Shown one piece after another: positions 7,807 through 11,891 of a stretch of DNA of 11,891 nucleotides. Origin of the DNA: Larix sibirica (Eukaryota > Streptophyta > Pinopsida > Pinales > Pinaceae). Each line of letters opens with the position of its first letter. The stretch's first letter is position 1. The stretch covers positions 15,656-27,546 of the forward strand of contig NWUY0300051333.1 in the NCBI GenBank assembly GCA_004151065.3, in the 5' to 3' direction. Below the pieces are notes generated by a model. It was not told the DNA's origin and ran no database searches. It saw nothing but the letters and a program-made list of their open reading frames with translations. A program made the position numbers and the translations under genes.

Positions 7807-8684
7807 TGTTAGTCGCTAGAGGTAGACTAGGTTGAAATAGTGTACACCCATGCATGATAGAGGCTCAAATTTTAAATATATTAGAGCTATATCTAGTATA
7901 AAATGTATCTTGATTTAATTCTTGATATTTCTTTAAGGAAAAAGGTTATGGATAGTTTTTGCAAATGTAAAGAAAAAATTGCAGAAGAAATTTACAGCAT
8001 GCACATAATATAGGAAATGATGATGGTGAATTTAACAGATGAAATGCTAGGGTTATTGTACAAGTGTCTGCAGAGACAAATTTCTTTAATCCAATCTAAC
8101 ATGAATGTAGTAAGCCTTGCGATGAGGAATTCAGTAATTCTTACACAACTGTAAAGTAAAACATGAGGAACAAAGAAATGAAACAAGACATTTATGCGCA
8201 TAACATGTACAAGAAAATTCTTGTATCTCTGAACAAACATAAAATATTTAAAAGTAATAACAGAGGCATAAACAATTTAAGAATATCTTATATAAATTTT
8301 GATTTTCAACCATCAGAAACATTACCGACACCATATTGGGATAAAAAATGATGCATAAATCTTATATTTATCTCATGAATCTTTGCATACAAACATATAT
8401 GAGGAAACAATGGATTTACATAACAAAGGAAACACATCTCTGAAACAATGTTGTATCTTTAATCTCATACAAAGAAAATTTGTAGGGCAAATTCTGACCT
8501 TTGACTCTACAAAACTAGATAGAGATCATCTCTTCCTAAAATTTCCATCCTTTTAGACTGAATACGAGTTACCTTATGTAGAGTCTTTATGTAACTGAAT
8601 TCAGTTTTTACATTCTAACAGAATTGTAAAAAGACTAGATTTACTTTTTACAAAATTGACTTTTACACTTGTGTTTTTCTAACA
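7807..8684 (-). repeat. 5' LTR of the gypsy element (about 878 bp)
   Basis: On the minus strand the segment starts TGTTAG at 8684 and ends CTAACA at 7807, giving matching TG...CA termini with a 6-bp inverted repeat. It ends 7 bp before a candidate primer-binding site and lies directly upstream of the gag leader. It contains no supportable gene; the short frames inside it are not convincing. A 14-bp perfect palindrome (AACTGAATTCAGTT) is at 8593-8606, and TTTTTACA/TGTAAAAA inverted copies lie beside it in the presumed U3. With no second LTR in the window the ends rest on terminus pattern and context, not on an alignment. Confidence 0.7.
8288..8295 (-). promoter_or_regulatory. Candidate LTR TATA box
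   Basis: The minus strand reads TATATAAG about 390 bp into the LTR. This is where a U3 promoter driving genomic RNA toward gag would be expected in an LTR of this length. The position and match are suggestive only, because the surroundings are AT-rich and chance matches are easy. Confidence 0.4.
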
Positions 8685-8706
8685 TTCCTCATTGAACTTA
8701 GTCTCT
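8685..8706 (-). other. Short spacer between the ORF stop and the LTR, weak polypurine-like end
   Basis: Twenty-two bases separate the TGA of the unassigned ORF from the LTR start. On the minus strand the last bases are AATGAGGAA, purine-rich but shorter than a normal polypurine tract. If it is a decayed tract, the LTR would be the 3' LTR of an element carrying the ORF. If not, it is simply the flank of the gypsy insertion. Confidence 0.3.
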
Positions 8707-11563
8707 TCAATTTCTTTTGATAGGAGTCTTATTTTTCCCTCTCATGTAGATATTTGGTTGGTTAGGAGGCTTCCCCATTGGAATTAATTGAGGAATACCT
8801 TCCTAATTCATTTGATACATAATTTGTACATTGTTTGGTCCTGAAGGTGGCATGAAAGAAATTGGTGGTGGTTGATTTGTGAATTTCCTTGGTACATGTT
8901 CTGATGGTTGACTTGTTGCTTGACCAGATTGTTGTCTTGAAGATTGACCTGAAGACTGTCATGTTGATGTCTTGGGTGGCAGTACATGTTTGTGATACTG
9001 TATAACCATATTTCACTCCTTCCCTAATGGGTGTTTGTGAGCCCTCAGGGATTCCAAATATATCTCTACATTTGTTGTTTTTTCATAAGGGATTGGTCCC
9101 AATCTCTTGGAAATATTTTTTAATCCCACCCATATTTCAAGACAAATCTTGAGTTTATCCACTACACGTTCCCCCTCAATTTCTACTTCTGATGGTTCTA
9201 GGGTAACTCTTCCTTCTTTTTGTCCATATGTTCTTTATAAGTATCCTTTGGATAAGAGTATCCATTTCCATCCCATGGGGAAGGCATTGCCAGACTCAAC
9301 ACATATCTAAACAAGCCTTTGAATATTCTTATCTCATATGTTAGTTGTTTAATATTGTCTTTCATTCTTAGCACATATGTGTCCCTCATTATCATGGACC
9401 TAGATATCTTGATGATTTGTGTATGTTGTCAATTCCTTTCTCATCCAAATTCCTTTTAGTTCGACTATTCAAATATTATATTACTTCAGTTGCTTGTTTG
9501 GGCATGCCTCCTTGTTGGTTTTCTACTGATTTCACCTCTACATTAGATTTTGTTTCCATTTCTACTTCATCTTGTATGAACGCAAAATAATCCCCATTTC
9601 TGACTAAACCACTAAATTATTTTCTCCCAAACATTCTATGTCATCCTCCTTAAAATCTACTCTCCTTGGAAATTCATTTGAAGGGAAGTTATTTGGATTT
9701 TTAATTCTCCTATTTATTTCTCCAAATCAATTATATCATCTTTATTTTTGTTGGATTCATTTTCTAGTTCTAGCATTCTTCTGTCTTTTATCTCGAGCTC
9801 CTTCTCAGCTTCTTCTAGCTTTCCACTTAGGTCATTTTCCACCTAAATGGGTTGAGGACTTGACCTCTGATTTTCTTGGTCTTCCTCCATAGAATCTATA
9901 TCTATGGATTCTGGAGGGATAGTTGGTTTCTCATCTGTTGCTTCTTCTACATCTGTTGTTGTAGGCTAACTCTCTGTAAGGACTTGCAGGGGTTGATGTT
10001 CCAATATACTCTCCAGTATATATTTTACTCCTCTCTAATTTCAGGTTGATTATCTAGCAATGCAAGTCATCAATATTTTTCCTTTTTTCTTATTACAGCT
10101 TCCAGTTTTCTATCATATTGGCAAATCTTTTTTCCTTCTCTTCTTGCACCTCTTTACCTCTTCAGTATGGACTAGGTATGTTGTGGGAATTTTCAATTTA
10201 TTACTCAATGTGGCTATCTCATTATATTTCTTCTCAATAAGTGATTTGATCTGATATCCATATGATGGATCAGTTGATAATGCCACCAACGTTTCCTCTA
10301 GTGAATTAGTGATTTGCTTAGCCCTAGTTGTCCATTTCTCCATCTTATATAGAATTTCAAATTTATATAGGGATACTCTAATATTTTTCTCTTACTTTTC
10401 AGATTTAACTATCTTTGTATAGATCATATCACTGGCATGATTGTAGAAGTCTAATTTGTCCAAATTCCAAAATTCCTTGATGTTTATAATGTGTTCTTCA
10501 GCTATCCAATTACTCAATTTGGTAGGATTAGGTACTTTGGGCTCAAGAAAAAAAATCCTAAATATATCTTGTTGATGATCAACAACCAAGATCATTCTCC
10601 TCCTTGTAGCTAGGATCTCTTGCCTCATATATTTCACAATCTTCAATCCCTTTTCTATGATGTTCCCATAACCAGACTGGAGGTCTGTTTTCATGGGTAC
10701 TGGCTCTCCTGAGGATGATCCATGTACCTTCTGAGGGATTGTGAACTCTATAGATGGATATCTAGTGTATCCAATGGGAGGTCCTCTTGGGAGCACTATT
10801 TTTTCTATCAATTCAGTGATTTCTCTTAGGATTTCAACTGAATCTGGAACCTTTACCAATTCCTATTCATCTACCTCAACCTCTATTCTGGCCCTCTTTG
10901 GGTTTGGACCCTACTCAATTTCATCAATATCCATTCCTTGAGTTTCTTCAAATGTCCTTTTTTTTTCTTGTTCTTCAAATATTTTCAAATCCTCTTGGAT
11001 CTTGATTCTCTTTCCAAATCTCTTTATTATCCTTTTTTCCCAAACTGGTATGGATTCACAAGTGTAACCTAATTTTTTTAATTTTCTAGCCTCTATTTTG
11101 AAACAATTTGGTGTGGGTCATATGTTTCCTTGTCATCCTTTTCAAGATTAAGCTTACTTAAATATTTTCCTCATATTGGGAGGCATTCAATCCTAAAATG
11201 CATCCCATCTGAGGCAAATATTTTTCTTACATACTCCATGGCATGATTCTTGGGGTCATAAAAGTAATTAGTTTATATGGTTCCTATTCAAAGCCATAAA
11301 CCTTGATAATTGTATGGTCCTCAAGGAACCAATCTCATATATGATCAATTTAGGGAATACTACACACCTAGGGAAAGCAATTCGAGCAAAGTTTGAATTC
11401 CATTGTCCTGGTCAGAAAAGGATAGGGTTTTAGCTTCCTTGATGGTTTCATTTAGATATGAATTGGTGATAATAATGTCGAAAACATCATCTTCATGGTA
11501 ATAAACATGTTCTTCTCCTGAGAAATGTGGTTTTGGGAGCTTGATTTTTGGTTTGGAAGCCAT
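8707..11563 (-). pseudogene. Long unassigned ORF, decayed, with coiled coil and Pro/Gln-rich tail
   Basis: I do not recognise the family. An ATG at 11561-11563 opens MASKPKIKLPKPHFSGEEHV, followed by an alpha/beta-looking N-terminal part. A one-base frame change lies near 11363 and another near 11270 (YFYDPKNHAMEYVRKIFASD). A PKRAR basic patch, NLS-like, lies near 10895. The best-kept block, 10860-10113, has VKVPDSVEILREITELIEKI, PRGPPIGYTRYPSIEFT, and NIKEFWNLDKLDFYNHASDM, with one TAA at 10392. An acidic stretch and a heptad coiled coil follow at about 9842-9680 (ENDLSGKLEEAEKELEIKD). The C-terminal part (about 8990-8707) is rich in Gln, Ser and Pro and ends KTPIKRN at a TGA at 8707. Stops include 10863, 10911 and 10392. 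The frame closes 22 bp before the gypsy LTR, on the same strand. It could be a retroelement accessory or gag-like ORF, or a host pseudogene. Confidence 0.6.
9680..9842 (-). other. Coiled-coil segment within the unassigned ORF
   Basis: A run of about 55 residues is dominated by Glu, Lys, Asp and spaced Leu/Ile (GKLEEAEKELEIKDRRMLEL, then NKNKDDIIDLEK, then a TAA, then IGELKIQITSLQMN). The hydrophobic spacing fits heptads and suggests an oligomerising rod. The TAA falls where Gln would fit the pattern. Confidence 0.55.
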
Positions 11564-11891
11564 TTTAGGTTAGAAATTGGTTCAGTAAATTTAATTGTTA
11601 TTAGGGGGGAAATTAAAAAAGTTAAGGCTTCTCTCTGATTAAGAAACAGGCAGAGGGTATTACCAAAAAATGTTTAGTAATAGTAATCAGAAAGTACTCA
11701 GATGATGGAAGGAAGCTAAGTTGGAACATTTTGGATGCTGACGTAGACTGGTCGGCCTTGTGCAGGTGGTGTACTTGGTACACTAGGTCTATGGGGAGCA
11801 CGTTTGAGTTTGATGAGGAAAATATTTTTAAATGAGGGAAAATATCCCTATATGTTGAAATTTGGTTGAGATTTGATCTTTAATTCTTTTA
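11564..11891. other. Non-coding leader of the unassigned ORF
   Basis: No gene is seen. The stretch is AT-rich and contains a 6-bp inverted repeat with a 3-base loop (GTGTAC TTG GTACAC, 11769-11783) and a C-run on the minus strand near 11605. It could be the 5' untranslated region, promoter or LTR remnant belonging to the ORF that starts at 11563; nothing in it decides between these. Confidence 0.4.

Larger units (their letters stand above)
3145..8684 (-). mobile_element. 3'-truncated Ty3/gypsy (Tat-like) LTR retrotransposon
   Basis: Read on the minus strand from 8684 downward, the order is 5' LTR, primer-binding site, leader ORF, gag, protease, RNase H, RT, and a degenerate second RNase H. 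The element ends at 3145, where repeat A starts. Integrase and 3' LTR are absent, so target-site duplications cannot be checked. Having two RNase H domains, one of them degenerate, is a known feature of the plant Tat lineage of gypsy elements. The position of the catalytic copy before RT is discussed as a finding. Gag and protease share one frame, and the first RNase H through most of RT shares another, with a frameshift between them near 5320-5335 and another near 3791-3794. Many in-frame stops make the copy dead. Assignment to gypsy is secure; assignment to Tat is an inference from domain content. Confidence 0.85.

Noticed and set aside
7992-8351. Short ORFs on both strands within the LTR
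   Set aside because: They have low-complexity, AT-driven composition, overlap each other and lie in a non-coding LTR; no motif is present.
8762-9016. Thr/Ser/Asn-rich 84-residue frame in the tail of the unassigned ORF
   Set aside because: A neighbouring frame reads as a Gln/Pro/Ser-rich tail that continues to a stop at 8707 and fits the upstream coding better; this frame is its shadow.

Overview
This window looks like nuclear DNA of a land plant, probably a seed plant with a large, repeat-rich genome. It is AT-rich, has no intact gene, and consists of nested remains of plant transposable elements: a CACTA DNA-transposon end, a Ty1/copia-type gag, and a long Ty3/gypsy Tat-like element. Every long reading frame is broken by stops and frameshifts, so nothing here should make a full-length protein. 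The species cannot be named from the sequence.

Layout, left to right. 12-338 is the first copy of a 'repeat A' with TG...CA ends. 339-754 shows nothing I can identify. 755-1398 is the subterminal repeat region and outer end of a CACTA (En/Spm) transposon, ending in the reverse complement of CACTACAAG. It cuts abruptly into 1399-2770, a plus-strand decayed copia-like gag with three CCHC zinc knuckles and a coiled coil. A single undetermined base (2771) marks the join to the second copy of repeat A (2771-3144), which carries a tandem 69-bp duplication.

3145-8684 is a 5'-complete, 3'-truncated gypsy element on the minus strand. Reading from high to low coordinates it has: an LTR (8684-7807, TGTTAG...CTAACA), a candidate primer-binding site, a disrupted leader ORF, gag, an aspartic protease, an RNase H with all four acidic residues, a linker, a reverse transcriptase with YLDD, and a second RNase H that lacks its first and third acids. 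The coding part stops where repeat A begins. The integrase and 3' LTR are missing.

8707-11563 is another long minus-strand reading frame that I could not assign. It has a conserved-looking N-terminal part, an NLS-like basic patch, a coiled coil and a Pro/Gln-rich tail, and it ends 22 bp before the gypsy LTR begins. 11564-11891 is a non-coding leader with a short palindrome.

Three points stand out. The catalytic RNase H lies before RT while the post-RT copy is degenerate. In-frame TAA/TAG codons dominate the lesions and fit C-to-T decay of Gln codons. The unassigned ORF abuts the LTR so closely that it may belong to the same or a tandem element rather than to the host.
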